Source of the DNA: Bradyrhizobium liaoningense | Lineage (GTDB): Bacteria; Pseudomonadota; Alphaproteobacteria; Rhizobiales; Xanthobacteraceae | Length of the DNA stretch: 64,000 nucleotides | Reading direction: 5' to 3' | NCBI RefSeq assembly: GCF_018130785.1 | Contig: NZ_JAFCJT010000025.1 | Span: 1 to 64,000, forward strand | Shown: one piece after another, positions 1 to 8,862 of the stretch | How the letters are laid out: every line of letters begins with the position of its first letter | Position numbering within the stretch: position 1 is the stretch's first letter | The notes under the pieces: generated by a model | Databases searched by the model: none | What the model saw: the letters and a program-made list of their open reading frames with translations, nothing else | What the model was told of the DNA's origin: nothing | Made by a program: the position numbers and the translations under genes

Positions 1-316
1 GCTCATGCTTTGCGCATTGCGTAGCGTAGGAGTTGCGTTGAGAGCGTTAGGGGCGGCGGATCAAAGCCGGTCGGCCTGACCGAATGGCCGAAAGACATCC
101 GTCGGTTACAGCCGACTTTTGCAACAAAATCGGTCAAAAGCAGCGATCAAGAGCAAGCGCGGGGTGTGTCGGGTTTACCTCCGTCGGCTCACACGCTGAG
201 ACCTGAAGCACGGTTCGGCCCGACGATCGCATTCGCGATGTCCGGCCGCTTGAGGGGACATACGAAGACTGGTCGGTCGACATTGGGAAGACGGCGGTTA
301 GCCTCCGTCGGAGATG
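1..316. other. No gene seen in the left edge
   Basis: No reading frame here has convincing protein character or a ribosome binding site. The stretch lies downstream of the leftward FUSC gene, so it is probably a 3' flank; no clear terminator hairpin was found. Confidence 0.5.
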
Positions 317-1429
317 CTACCGGTCTTGATCCAAGGGCCAGGCGGCGGTCGTCAGACACAGCATGGCGGAGCCGATCGCGATGCCAACCAAACGCTCTAG
401 CCCAGGGGTAATATCTGTGATCGGAGCTGGTCCCTGAACAAGGGTGATGAGAAGCCCAAGCGTGAACTGCGTTCCGAGATAGTTGATCTCCCGCCCTGTC
501 TGGATTTGGTAGCCGACCCAGACGCCGGCCGCGAGCGTGAGCGCGGTTACCGGCAATCCTGTACCGAACAGGCCAATAGAGACAAGAGCGGCCGCGCTAC
601 CAAGCAGGCATCCGACCGCCCTGTGGGCTATCCTCTCGTAGATCGTAGCGTATCGGCGGTTCCCCAGCGCGGCCGATGGGACGATCATGATGACGTACGA
701 TGTGACCGTAGTTTGTGCGAAGTCCTCAATGCCGAACCACCGCCAGATGAGGGGAAGCAAGGCGACGGCCAAAGCTGCTCGCGTACAATGCTCGAGCAGC
801 GGCCAGTTCTCTCGTAGCCAGCTCTCATTCAACACATCACGCAGGCGTCCACACCAGAGCATGTCGTAGGCATGTTGTTCCCTGCGGCTCGACGTATCCG
901 GGAACAGGCTTGCGACAACAAGGCATGCGCACGTTCCGACCGTAATCTCCGCCACACGCGTGGCGGCGAAATGCACGACAGAGTCTGGTGAGGCGAGCGC
1001 CTCGGTGGTCACCATCCCGGCCGTAAGGCCGAAGAACAGCCATGCGTAGCTGTAGTTGGTCGCCAGCGATTGAAAGGTGCCGATCCAGGACACAAGGAAG
1101 AGGAAAACGATCAACAGCAGAGGGTCGTCTGCCGCGCCGGGCGCGAGCAGGAGTCCCAGCAGCGCCCCGCCCGCAGTGCCCACGATTCGCATTAGCCCCC
1201 GCTGGAATGTCTCGGCGAGGCGGCCACGTATCACCATGTAGCCGCTGAACGCTGCCCAGGAGAGATCATCGAGGTTGAGAATGGCTGCCGCCGCGACAGC
1301 GACCAGCACCGAGATCACGAGCTTTGCTGCGTCTCTGGCGCGCGGGCCGCGAAGCTCGAGCGATTTGAGCTCACGCACCAGGGCTTGCGGTATGGGTCGC
1401 AGGGCCGATATCAGGAGCGGCATCGTCAA
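317..1429 (-). CDS. FUSC-family inner-membrane exporter (fusaric/aromatic acid resistance type)
   Basis: A 370-residue protein made almost entirely of hydrophobic segments, in two blocks (about 30-175 and 215-360) separated by a polar cytoplasmic stretch with the sequence SSRREQHAYD. This is the half-length form of the FUSC/AaeB-like family, whose members move aromatic acids or hydrophobic toxins across the inner membrane with an HlyD-type partner. It starts 11 bp after the HlyD-like gene and must be co-transcribed with it; a LysR gene is divergent. Family AaeB proteins are about twice as long, so the transport unit may differ. Substrate unknown. Confidence 0.8.
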   Translation of the reverse strand: MTMPLLISALRPIPQALVRELKSLELRGPRARDAAKLVISVLVAVAAAAILNLDDLSWAAFSGYMVIRGRLAETFQRGLMRIVGTAGGALLGLLLAPGAADDPLLLIVFLFLVSWIGTFQSLATNYSYAWLFFGLTAGMVTTEALASPDSVVHFAATRVAEITVGTCACLVVASLFPDTSSRREQHAYDMLWCGRLRDVLNESWLRENWPLLEHCTRAALAVALLPLIWRWFGIEDFAQTTVTSYVIMIVPSAALGNRRYATIYERIAHRAVGCLLGSAAALVSIGLFGTGLPVTALTLAAGVWVGYQIQTGREINYLGTQFTLGLLITLVQGPAPITDITPGLERLVGIAIGSAMLCLTTAAWPLDQDR

Positions 1430-1440
1430 GATTCTCCCAA

Positions 1441-2544
1441 TCAGTAGATGACCAGGACGCGGGCGTCGACGCCCATGAAGAGTTGGTCGCTCCCAGGAGA
1501 TTCGAGCAGCGTGAATCGAACTGGAACCCGTCGTTGCAGGCGAATCCAGTTCACCGTTGGAGATACGTAAGGGACTAGTGTCTCGCTTCCTTGCTGGCGA
1601 CTAATGCCGTGCGCCAGACCTTGGATGCGCGCGCGATAAAGGTGCCAGGGATGGCTGTCGAGCCAGATCCAGGCGAGGCCGCCAGGATGGAGGTGTCGTA
1701 GATAATATTCCTTGTAATTGGCAACGACGCGCCAGGCGTTTCCATCGACGATCGCAACCGCTGCCTGGCTCGTGGAAACCATGTCGCCAGTTTGAACGGC
1801 AAGATGCGTCACGAAACCATCAACGGGCGCCACGACTTTGGTGCGGCCCAAGCGCCATTCGGCGAGAAGACGGGCAGCGTGGGCCGATGAGACGGCAGCC
1901 TTATCCAGGCTGAGAGTCTCGTTCTCCTTCTGCAAGGCGGCTTCGGCGGCATGTTGCTGGGCTGCGCCTTGCTCCTCGGTGGTACGAGTCGTGTCGAGGG
2001 CCTGCGCGGAGATCGTACCGGACTGGGCAAGCGGCGTGTCACGGCGCAGGTTTGCCGCGGCGAGCCTCTCGGCAGCACCCGCAGCTTCCTTCTGCGCCTG
2101 CAGAACCTGCAACTGCGCCCGGTCGACCGGCAACTGAGCCTCAGTTCGCGCCTCCTCCGCGCGCGCTTGCTCTACGGCCAATCTGAACGGAACCGGATCG
2201 ATGGTAAAGAGGAGCGTTCCCCGCTTCACCCATTCGTTGTCTTTCACAAGAACCGCCGCGATCGGACCCGTAACTTCCGGCGTGATCGACACCACATCGG
2301 ACGTGACGTATGCGTCGTCCGTGTAGGCGAACAGATAGCCCGATATCCACCAGGCCAAGACAGTTGCTGCAACGGCGAGGAGGAACAGCAAGGCGCGGCG
2401 GCGGTGCGAAAAAACGCGCGATTGATCGAGTTCGGGTGTCGCGGAAAGCGAAGGTGCAGCAACCGGGAGACGGGGTTCCATGTTCCCAATCGCCGGCTCG
2501 GGGATGGACTTGTCTTTCAGACTGACGTTCAGATTCTGGTCCAA
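1441..2544 (-). CDS. HlyD/EmrA-type membrane fusion protein
   Basis: 367 residues: an N-terminal cytoplasmic tail, one membrane anchor (about 49-70), then a barrel-sandwich lipoyl half (TPEVTGPIAAVLVKDNEWVKRG), a coiled-coil hairpin (about 120-215) and the second half-motif (VVAPVDGFVTHL), ending in a beta-barrel domain. This order is typical of EmrA/AaeA adaptors that link an inner-membrane pump to an outer-membrane channel. First gene of a two-gene leftward operon with the FUSC exporter, divergent from the LysR regulator. No outer-membrane channel gene is seen nearby, so a shared TolC-like protein is likely. Confidence 0.9.
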   Translation of the reverse strand: MDQNLNVSLKDKSIPEPAIGNMEPRLPVAAPSLSATPELDQSRVFSHRRRALLFLLAVAATVLAWWISGYLFAYTDDAYVTSDVVSITPEVTGPIAAVLVKDNEWVKRGTLLFTIDPVPFRLAVEQARAEEARTEAQLPVDRAQLQVLQAQKEAAGAAERLAAANLRRDTPLAQSGTISAQALDTTRTTEEQGAAQQHAAEAALQKENETLSLDKAAVSSAHAARLLAEWRLGRTKVVAPVDGFVTHLAVQTGDMVSTSQAAVAIVDGNAWRVVANYKEYYLRHLHPGGLAWIWLDSHPWHLYRARIQGLAHGISRQQGSETLVPYVSPTVNWIRLQRRVPVRFTLLESPGSDQLFMGVDARVLVIY

Positions 2545-2582
2545 TTTCGATCGTCCAAGTCAATCGGCGCCCCCGATAGGAG

Positions 2583-2615
2583 ATATTTGATTTCGATAAT
2601 CGCGCAGTCAAATAT
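2583..2615. promoter_or_regulatory. Inverted repeat in the LysR/HlyD divergent promoter
   Basis: ATATTTGA (2583-2590) and TCAAATAT (2608-2615) form a perfect 8-bp inverted repeat with a 17-bp spacer in the 107-bp gap between the divergent hlyD-like and lysR genes. LysR-type regulators commonly bind interrupted AT-rich dyads in such gaps, so this is the likely site for the adjacent regulator, controlling both itself and the pump. Confidence 0.55.
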
Positions 2616-2651
2616 ATAGAAAGAACGATCTCGATAGCTTTTGGCACTGAC

Positions 2652-3521
2652 ATGGAACTGCGCCACATCCGCTATTTCCTCGCGGTTGCCGAGGAGAAAA
2701 ACTTCACACGCGCCGCTGCGCGCGTTGGAATCGGGCAGCCGCCGCTGAGTCAACAGATCAAGGATCTTGAGGCCGAAGTCGGGGCTGCGCTCTTCCATCG
2801 CATTCCGCAGGGAGCTGAACTGACCGAGGCAGGGCGCGCTTTTCTGGAGAACGTGCGGGTCATTCCTGTGCAGGCGGAGCGCTCCATTCGCGCCGCGCAG
2901 AGGGCTGCGCGGGGTCAAATCGGTTCGCTACGGGTGGGCTTTACCAACTCGGCACCATTCAATCCCGTTGTCACCTCTACGATCCGATCGTTTCGGCGAG
3001 CCTATCCCGATGTGGATTTGACGCTGGAGGAAGCAAGCACATCCCGCCTCGTTGCGGGCCTTCGGGAAGGAGAGCTCGATGCGGTGTTCCTGCGCCCCGA
3101 TGAGGGCGAGGACGATCTGCAGTTTCGGCGTCTCTCCAACGAGCCGATGCTCGTTGTATTGCCCGCAAGCCATCCGGTGGCGAAGTCGACTGAAATCGAT
3201 CTTATCAGGCTGAAGGGCGATCCGCTCATTCTGACGCCGCCCGGATCGGCCTGGGTTGACACAGTCATCGCGGCCTGTCGGCGGGCGGGCTTCGAGCCGA
3301 CCCTCGGGCAGTCCGCGCCGCAGATCAGCTCTGTCGTCAGCCTGGTGGCAGCCGAGCTTGGCTTTTCGCTCGTGCCGGCGTCAATGCGCCAGCTTCATGT
3401 CACCGGCGTCACCTATCGTGAGGTCAAAGGGGACGCTCCAATCGTGCGCTTGGCTCTGGCGTTCCGGCGTGGCGAAACCTCGAAGATCGTCCGCAACTTC
3501 ATTGCCCAGGCGGTGGCGTGA
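2652..3521 (+). CDS. LysR-family transcriptional regulator
   Basis: 289 residues with the classic N-terminal winged helix-turn-helix (MELRHIRYFLAVAEEKNFTR, about 1-60) and a periplasmic-binding-protein-like effector domain (about 90-285). The ATG at 2652 gives the canonical LysR N-terminus. It is divergent from the HlyD/FUSC pair and shares its 107-bp promoter region, so it most likely controls that exporter in response to an aromatic or acidic compound. Effector not determinable from sequence. Confidence 0.93.
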   Translation: MELRHIRYFLAVAEEKNFTRAAARVGIGQPPLSQQIKDLEAEVGAALFHRIPQGAELTEAGRAFLENVRVIPVQAERSIRAAQRAARGQIGSLRVGFTNSAPFNPVVTSTIRSFRRAYPDVDLTLEEASTSRLVAGLREGELDAVFLRPDEGEDDLQFRRLSNEPMLVVLPASHPVAKSTEIDLIRLKGDPLILTPPGSAWVDTVIAACRRAGFEPTLGQSAPQISSVVSLVAAELGFSLVPASMRQLHVTGVTYREVKGDAPIVRLALAFRRGETSKIVRNFIAQAVA

Positions 3522-3615
3522 AGCAGGGAGACAGTCAGACGGGCCCTGCGCGTGCCGATGTCCTTTGCGTCCATCGCGGCGCCGCGCTCGCCGTCGGCGG
3601 CGCGGATGTCAAAAG

Positions 3616-6600
3616 TCACTCTGCCGCAAAGACCCTTGATTTCTTCCGGTCCGGCTTTTTGAAGACGTCCAGATCGCCGTCGTCGACAACGTCCTCTTCC
3701 TGAGGATCGCTTGCTGCGTGTGGTTTCGGACTGAACCATTGCGAGACACGGTCCAGATAAAGATAGACAACCGGCGTGGTGAAGAGCGTCAGAACCTGGC
3801 TGACCAGGAGACCGCCGACCATGGCGTAGCCGAGCGGCTGACGCAGTTCCGAGCCGGTGCCGTGGCCGAGCATCAGCGGCACGCCGCCGAGCACCGCCGC
3901 CATCGTGGTCATCAGGATCGGGCGGAAGCGCAGCAGGCAGGCCCGGCGAATGGCCTCGACCGGCGACAAGCCCTGATCCCGCTCCGCCACGATCGCAAAG
4001 TCGACCAGCATGATGCCGTTCTTCTTGACGATGCCGATCAGCAGGACCAGCCCGATCAGCCCGATCAGGCTGAAGTCGAAGTGGAAGATGAGGAGCGTTG
4101 CCAGCGCCCCGACGCCGGCGGACGGCAAGGTCGACAGGATCGTCAGAGGGTGAATGTAGCTCTCGTAGAGTATGCCGAGAATGAGATAGACCACGATCAG
4201 CGCCGCCACGATCAACAAGGGCACGGAGGAGAGCGACTCCTGGAATGCCTTCGCTGTGCCTGCGAAAGTCGAGGTGATGGCGGCCGGCACGTTCATCTGC
4301 TTTTGTACCGCGTCGATCGCCTGCGTTGCCTGGCCGAGCGCGACGTTGGGCGCGAGGTTGAAGGAGATCGTCACCGCCGGAAACTGGCCCTGATGGTTGA
4401 TGGCCAGAGGCCGGACCGGAGCCGTGGTCCACTTGGTGAACGCCGACAGTGGCACCTCGCCTCCCGTCGTCGGGGAGCGGAGGTAGATCTGCTCTAGCGT
4501 GGACGGATTCTTCTGCAGCGAAGGCAGCACCTCGAGGACGACATAGTAGGTCGACAATTGGGTGAAATATGTCGCGATCTCCCGCTGCCCGAATGCGTCA
4601 TACAGGGTCGCGTCGATCACGTCGGGCGTGATCCCGAAACGCGCGGCCTGATTGCGATCGATCGACAGCGTCAGCGTCGTGCCCGACGTCTGCTGGTCGG
4701 ACGCGACGTCGCGCAGTTCGGGCATCTCCTTCATTCTGGCCAGCAGCTTCGGGGCCCATGTGTTGAGCTGGTCCATATCGGTCGACTGCAGGGTGAACTG
4801 GAATTGCGTCCGCGACGCCCGGCCGCCGACACGGACGTCCTGCGCCGACTGGAGATAGAGACGTGCCCCCTGAACCTTCGCCGTCTGGGCCTGCAGGCGA
4901 CGGATGACCTGGTCGGCCGAGTCGGTGCGTTCATCCCGCGGCTTCAACGTAATGTACATCGTGCCGTCGTTGAGCGTATTGCCGCTTCCGCCCATCCGCA
5001 TCGCCATGTGGTCGATCGCAGGGTCCTTCAGCACGATCGCGCCGATCTCCTGCATGTGCTTCGCCATATCGGCGATCGACACGTCTTGCGATGTTTCGAC
5101 GATACCGGTGATCAGCCCGGTATCCTGTTGCGGAAAGAACCCCTTCGGGATGATCACGAACAGATAGACCGTCAGCGCGATCGTCGCGAAGAACACCATC
5201 AAGGTGGCGAAGCGGAAGCGCAGCACGAGGTCGAGGCCGCGCGCGTAGCCGTTCACGAGGCCCTGGAACAACCGCTCGCTGAGCATGTAGAGCCTGCCGT
5301 GATGTTCTTCGTCGTGCGATTTGAGGAAGCGCGACGCCATCATCGGCGTCAATGTCAGCGATACCAGGGCCGACACGGCGATCGTCATCGCGAGCGTCAC
5401 CGAAAATTCGCGGAACAGGCGGCCGATGATGCCGCTCATGAGCAGCAGCGGGATCAGCACAGCGATCAGCGAAATCGAGATCGAGATGATCGTGAACCCG
5501 ATTTCGCTGGCGCCCTTGAGCGCGGCGGCCATCGGCGTCTCGCCCTCCTCGATATAGCGGGTGATGTTCTCCAGCATCACGATGGCATCGTCGACCACGA
5601 AGCCGACCGCGATGGTGAGGGCCATCAGAGACAGATTGTCGAGGCTGTAGCCGGCTATCCACATCAGCGCGCAGGCGCCCAGCAGCGCCAGCGGAACCGT
5701 GATCGACGGGATGATGGTGGCCCAGACGCTGCGCAGGAAGACGAAGATCACCATCACGACGAGGCCGATCGTCAGCAGCAGCGTGAACTGCACGTCCTTC
5801 ACCGCCGCGCGGATCGTCTGCGTACGGTCCGACAGCACCGAGACCTTGATGGCCGGCGAGATGCCCGCCTGCAGATGCGGCAGCTGCTTCATGACGCTGT
5901 CGACGGTGTCGATGACGTTGGCGCCCGGCTGCTTGAAGATGACCAGGAACACGCCGGGCTTGCCGTCAACCCAGCCGTATTGGGTATTGTCCAGCGGTGC
6001 ACTCACGGCATGGCCGATGTCGCCGACACGGACGGGACTGCCGTTCCGATAGGCGATGACGATGTCGTTCCAGGCCTCGGCCTTGGTGAACTGGTCGTTG
6101 GCATAGACGGTGTAGGTGCGCGTGTCTCCGTTGAGGGTTCCCTTGGGATTGTTGACGGTGATCACCGACAGCGGGGTCCGCACGTCCTCCAGCGACAGGC
6201 CCTTGGCGACCAGCTTGGCGGGATCGATCTGGACACGGATCGACGGCGCCTGCTGTCCACCGACGCTGACCTGGCCGACGCCGCTGATATGGCTGATCGC
6301 CTGCGCGAGCTTGGTGTAGGTCTCGTCGGACACCTGCGTCATCGGCAGCGTCGTCGAGGTGGCACCGAGCGTGAGAATGGGCGAGTCGGCCGGATTGACC
6401 TTTCTGTAGGTCGGCGGGGTCGGCATGTTCTTGGGCAATTGCCCGCTCGCCGCATTGATGGCGGCGAGCACGTCGGAGCCGGCACCGTCGATGTTGCGCG
6501 AGAGATCGAACTGCAGGACGATCTGGGTCGAGCTGGTCTGGCTCTGCGACGTCATCTCCGAGACGCCGGGAATCAGCGCAAATTGCGATTCGAGCGGCTG

Positions 6601-6798
6601 CGCCACCGATGACGCCATCGTCTCCGGATCCGCGCCGGGAAGGTTGGCCGAGACCTGGATGGTGGGGAAGTCCACCTCCGGCAGCGGCGCCACCGGCAAT
6701 TGCGGATAGGCGATGATCCCGACGAAGACGATGCCGACCATCAGCAGCGACGTCGCGATGGGAAGGCGAATGAAGGGAGCCGAGATACCGCCAGCCAT
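3616..6798 (-). CDS. RND efflux permease (MdtB/MdtC/AcrB family)
   Basis: 1060 residues from the ATG at 6798, which gives the normal RND N-terminus (FIRLPIATSLLMVGI) and lies one base after the TGA of the adaptor gene, so the two are translationally coupled. The proton-relay aspartate pair is in VGFVVDDAIVMLENI near residue 400, and the two large periplasmic loops and 12 membrane segments expected of the family are present. It exchanges protons for drugs or other amphiphiles. The sequence resembles the MdtBC branch more than AcrB, but only one permease is present rather than two. Any further upstream start would add an unusual Arg-rich extension and overlap the adaptor gene. Confidence 0.95.
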   Translation of the reverse strand: MAGGISAPFIRLPIATSLLMVGIVFVGIIAYPQLPVAPLPEVDFPTIQVSANLPGADPETMASSVAQPLESQFALIPGVSEMTSQSQTSSTQIVLQFDLSRNIDGAGSDVLAAINAASGQLPKNMPTPPTYRKVNPADSPILTLGATSTTLPMTQVSDETYTKLAQAISHISGVGQVSVGGQQAPSIRVQIDPAKLVAKGLSLEDVRTPLSVITVNNPKGTLNGDTRTYTVYANDQFTKAEAWNDIVIAYRNGSPVRVGDIGHAVSAPLDNTQYGWVDGKPGVFLVIFKQPGANVIDTVDSVMKQLPHLQAGISPAIKVSVLSDRTQTIRAAVKDVQFTLLLTIGLVVMVIFVFLRSVWATIIPSITVPLALLGACALMWIAGYSLDNLSLMALTIAVGFVVDDAIVMLENITRYIEEGETPMAAALKGASEIGFTIISISISLIAVLIPLLLMSGIIGRLFREFSVTLAMTIAVSALVSLTLTPMMASRFLKSHDEEHHGRLYMLSERLFQGLVNGYARGLDLVLRFRFATLMVFFATIALTVYLFVIIPKGFFPQQDTGLITGIVETSQDVSIADMAKHMQEIGAIVLKDPAIDHMAMRMGGSGNTLNDGTMYITLKPRDERTDSADQVIRRLQAQTAKVQGARLYLQSAQDVRVGGRASRTQFQFTLQSTDMDQLNTWAPKLLARMKEMPELRDVASDQQTSGTTLTLSIDRNQAARFGITPDVIDATLYDAFGQREIATYFTQLSTYYVVLEVLPSLQKNPSTLEQIYLRSPTTGGEVPLSAFTKWTTAPVRPLAINHQGQFPAVTISFNLAPNVALGQATQAIDAVQKQMNVPAAITSTFAGTAKAFQESLSSVPLLIVAALIVVYLILGILYESYIHPLTILSTLPSAGVGALATLLIFHFDFSLIGLIGLVLLIGIVKKNGIMLVDFAIVAERDQGLSPVEAIRRACLLRFRPILMTTMAAVLGGVPLMLGHGTGSELRQPLGYAMVGGLLVSQVLTLFTTPVVYLYLDRVSQWFSPKPHAASDPQEEDVVDDGDLDVFKKPDRKKSRVFAAE

Positions 6799-6799
6799 G

Positions 6800-8041
6800 T
6801 CAGTCCGCCGATCCGGTCTTGGTTCCGCTCGTGGTTCCGCTCCTGGCCTGAGAGACCTCGGCGCTTGCATTTGTCGGCGGCGCAATCGAAGCGGCGGCAG
6901 GCGCTTCCTCGACCAGCGCGCCATCGAACAGGCGCGACTGTCCGGCGACCACGATCCTGTCTCCGACGTTCAGGCCTTCGGAGACCACGGCATTGGCGTC
7001 GCCGCTCTCGCTGACCTTGATCGGCCTGGCGCTGACCTTGCCATTGCCGCCGATCACGTAGGCGAACAGACCCGCCGGCCCGTGCTGCACGCCATCCTGC
7101 GGCACGACGATGACGTCCTTGCGCGTATCGATCAGCATCCGCGTGGTGACCGACAGGCCGGGCCAGAGCGCGTTGTCCTTGTTGTCGAAGCGCGCTTTCA
7201 GGCTGATGGTCCCGGTGGCCTGGTTGACCGAATTGTCCATGACCACGAGCCTGCCTTGCGACAGCGTCCTGGTTCCGTCCGAGGTCAGCGCCTCGACGGG
7301 CACCTCGCCGGCGGAAAAGGCCTTGTCGATGGCCTGCAATTGCTCTTCCGGCTCCGTGAACTGCACGGCAATCGGCTGCAGCTGGGCGATGGTGACGATC
7401 CCGGTCGTATCAGCGGCATGCACGATGTTGCCGGGGTCAACCAGCCGGAAACCCGTTCGTCCGCTGATCGGCGCCTTGATTGAGGTGTAACCGAGATTGG
7501 TCTGCGCATTGTCGATGGCGGCCTGGTCGCCCTTCACCTGCGCTGTCATCTGATCGACCAGGGCCTGCTGGCTATCGAGATTTTGCTGGGTCTCGAATTG
7601 CTGCTTCGCGAGCTTCTGAAAGCGCTCCAGGTTCAACCGGTCGTTCCTCAGATTGGCCTCGTCCTGGGCTTTCTTCGCCACCGCCTGCTCGAGAGCTGCG
7701 GTAAAGGGGCGTTGATCGATCTCCAGAAGCGGATCGCCCTCCTTCACCATCTGCCCCTGTTTGAAGAACACCTTGGTGATCTGACCGTCAACACGGCTCT
7801 TGACCGTGACCGTCTTGAACGGCGAGACGACTCCCAGACCGTAGGCGCGCACGGGAAAGTCAGCCTTCTTCACCACGAACGAGGTGACTGGAATTTTCGC
7901 CGCGGCCTGACTGGCAGCGCTTTGGGCGGCCGCTGCCGCTGGCTTGACGCCCCCGAGGAGCTCATACCATACGCCATAGGCCACCGCGGCTATTGCAAGG
8001 ATTCCAAACAGCGCAACGCTGAGCTTCGGTCGCGTTGACAA
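6800..8041 (-). CDS. RND periplasmic adaptor (MdtA-like membrane fusion protein)
   Basis: 413 residues: an N-terminal membrane/signal segment (about 8-28), an Ala-rich linker, then barrel-sandwich halves (VDGQITKVFFKQGQMVKEGD and IKAPISGRTGFRLVDPGN) around an alpha-hairpin, a beta-barrel and a membrane-proximal domain; the C-terminal tail is low-complexity Ser/Thr/Ala. It couples the downstream RND permease to an outer-membrane channel. First gene of the two-gene operon; no channel gene or dedicated regulator is adjacent. Confidence 0.95.
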   Translation of the reverse strand: MSTRPKLSVALFGILAIAAVAYGVWYELLGGVKPAAAAAQSAASQAAAKIPVTSFVVKKADFPVRAYGLGVVSPFKTVTVKSRVDGQITKVFFKQGQMVKEGDPLLEIDQRPFTAALEQAVAKKAQDEANLRNDRLNLERFQKLAKQQFETQQNLDSQQALVDQMTAQVKGDQAAIDNAQTNLGYTSIKAPISGRTGFRLVDPGNIVHAADTTGIVTIAQLQPIAVQFTEPEEQLQAIDKAFSAGEVPVEALTSDGTRTLSQGRLVVMDNSVNQATGTISLKARFDNKDNALWPGLSVTTRMLIDTRKDVIVVPQDGVQHGPAGLFAYVIGGNGKVSARPIKVSESGDANAVVSEGLNVGDRIVVAGQSRLFDGALVEEAPAAASIAPPTNASAEVSQARSGTTSGTKTGSAD

Positions 8042-8396
8042 ATTGATGGCCCTCTAACTGTTTGTACCTGCCTTCAGATAAGCCGACTGATTGCAGGTGA
8101 AACCGTCGCCTCGGTTTGGAAGTATCGCGGACAAAATCCCAGCGTCAAAATGACGATCGCGTGCGAAAATCTGTACAAATTTTCATGTTCGCTCGCTGCA
8201 AAACGCAGTCGTTCAATCAAAGCCGTCCAACGAAGGACAGGCAGAAACAAGCAGAAACGAAGTGGAGAGACGTGAGAGATCGCCGCGGCATCACGCTGAA
8301 TTGCGCCGAAGATCGCGAATTTCAGGACCACTCGCCCTAAGTCAGGCCTTATCATTGCAATTCAGCAAGCGCTGCTTGATGCGGACGAGGCGCGAG
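8042..8396. other. Intergenic region between RND operon and small membrane protein
   Basis: 355 bp without a credible gene. It must hold the leftward promoter of the RND operon; a near-palindrome at 8166-8183 is the only obvious regulatory candidate. Confidence 0.5.
8166..8183. promoter_or_regulatory. Near-palindrome upstream of the RND operon
   Basis: AAAATCTGTACAAATTTT is an 18-bp palindrome with a single mismatched pair, about 125 bp upstream of the adaptor start. Its symmetric TGTACA core and A/T arms look like a dimeric repressor site, but no cognate regulator gene is next to it. Confidence 0.4.
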
Positions 8397-8681
8397 ATGA
8401 AGGCTGATCAATCGAACCACCGGGGAAATGTCGTACCGTTTCGAGCGCGATCAGGAGACGGCAGAGATCCGGTTGATGGTGCACGGTCCGACAACATCTT
8501 GCGCATGCTCGACCTCTCGAAGTTCGAACACCGTCGCCCCGCTATCGAGAACCGCCCCAGCATGCGTTCCAACATCGCGGCAATGGTTCTGCTCGGGCTT
8601 CTCGTTTTCATTGCAACAGAGGACTTTTCCAGACTCGAGCAATCGAACCTTTGCTTCGATAAATCGGAATGCAGGAATTGA
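8397..8681 (+). CDS. Small hypothetical membrane protein
   Basis: 94 residues from the ATG at 8397. The N-terminal half is polar and Arg/Asp-rich (NVVPFRARSG); residues about 54-72 form one hydrophobic segment (NIAAMVLLGLLVFIA) followed by a short tail with two cysteines (SNLCFDKSEC). This layout of a charged N-terminus, one membrane span and a Cys-containing tail resembles small proteins I know from Bradyrhizobium genomes. Function unknown. A weak GAGG precedes the start. Confidence 0.55.
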   Translation: MKADQSNHRGNVVPFRARSGDGRDPVDGARSDNILRMLDLSKFEHRRPAIENRPSMRSNIAAMVLLGLLVFIATEDFSRLEQSNLCFDKSECRN

Positions 8682-8862
8682 ACAGCGTTCGTCATCAACT
8701 GACGACGTAACGACGAATCGCAATTTCAGCGGCATCGACGCGGGGCCTGGCTCGATCAGCGGGGCTCCGGAAGACCCAAGGCATCGCGCAGCGGATCGGC
8801 CCTCCCCCATTGGCACCGTCCCGCCAATCGTGTAACCCGGCCATAACCCTTGCCGGGACGGG

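Noticed and set aside
3718..6612. Long plus-strand frames opposite the RND permease gene
   Set aside because: They are antisense shadows of a high-GC gene: very Arg/Asp/Gln/His-rich, no family similarity and no ribosome binding site.
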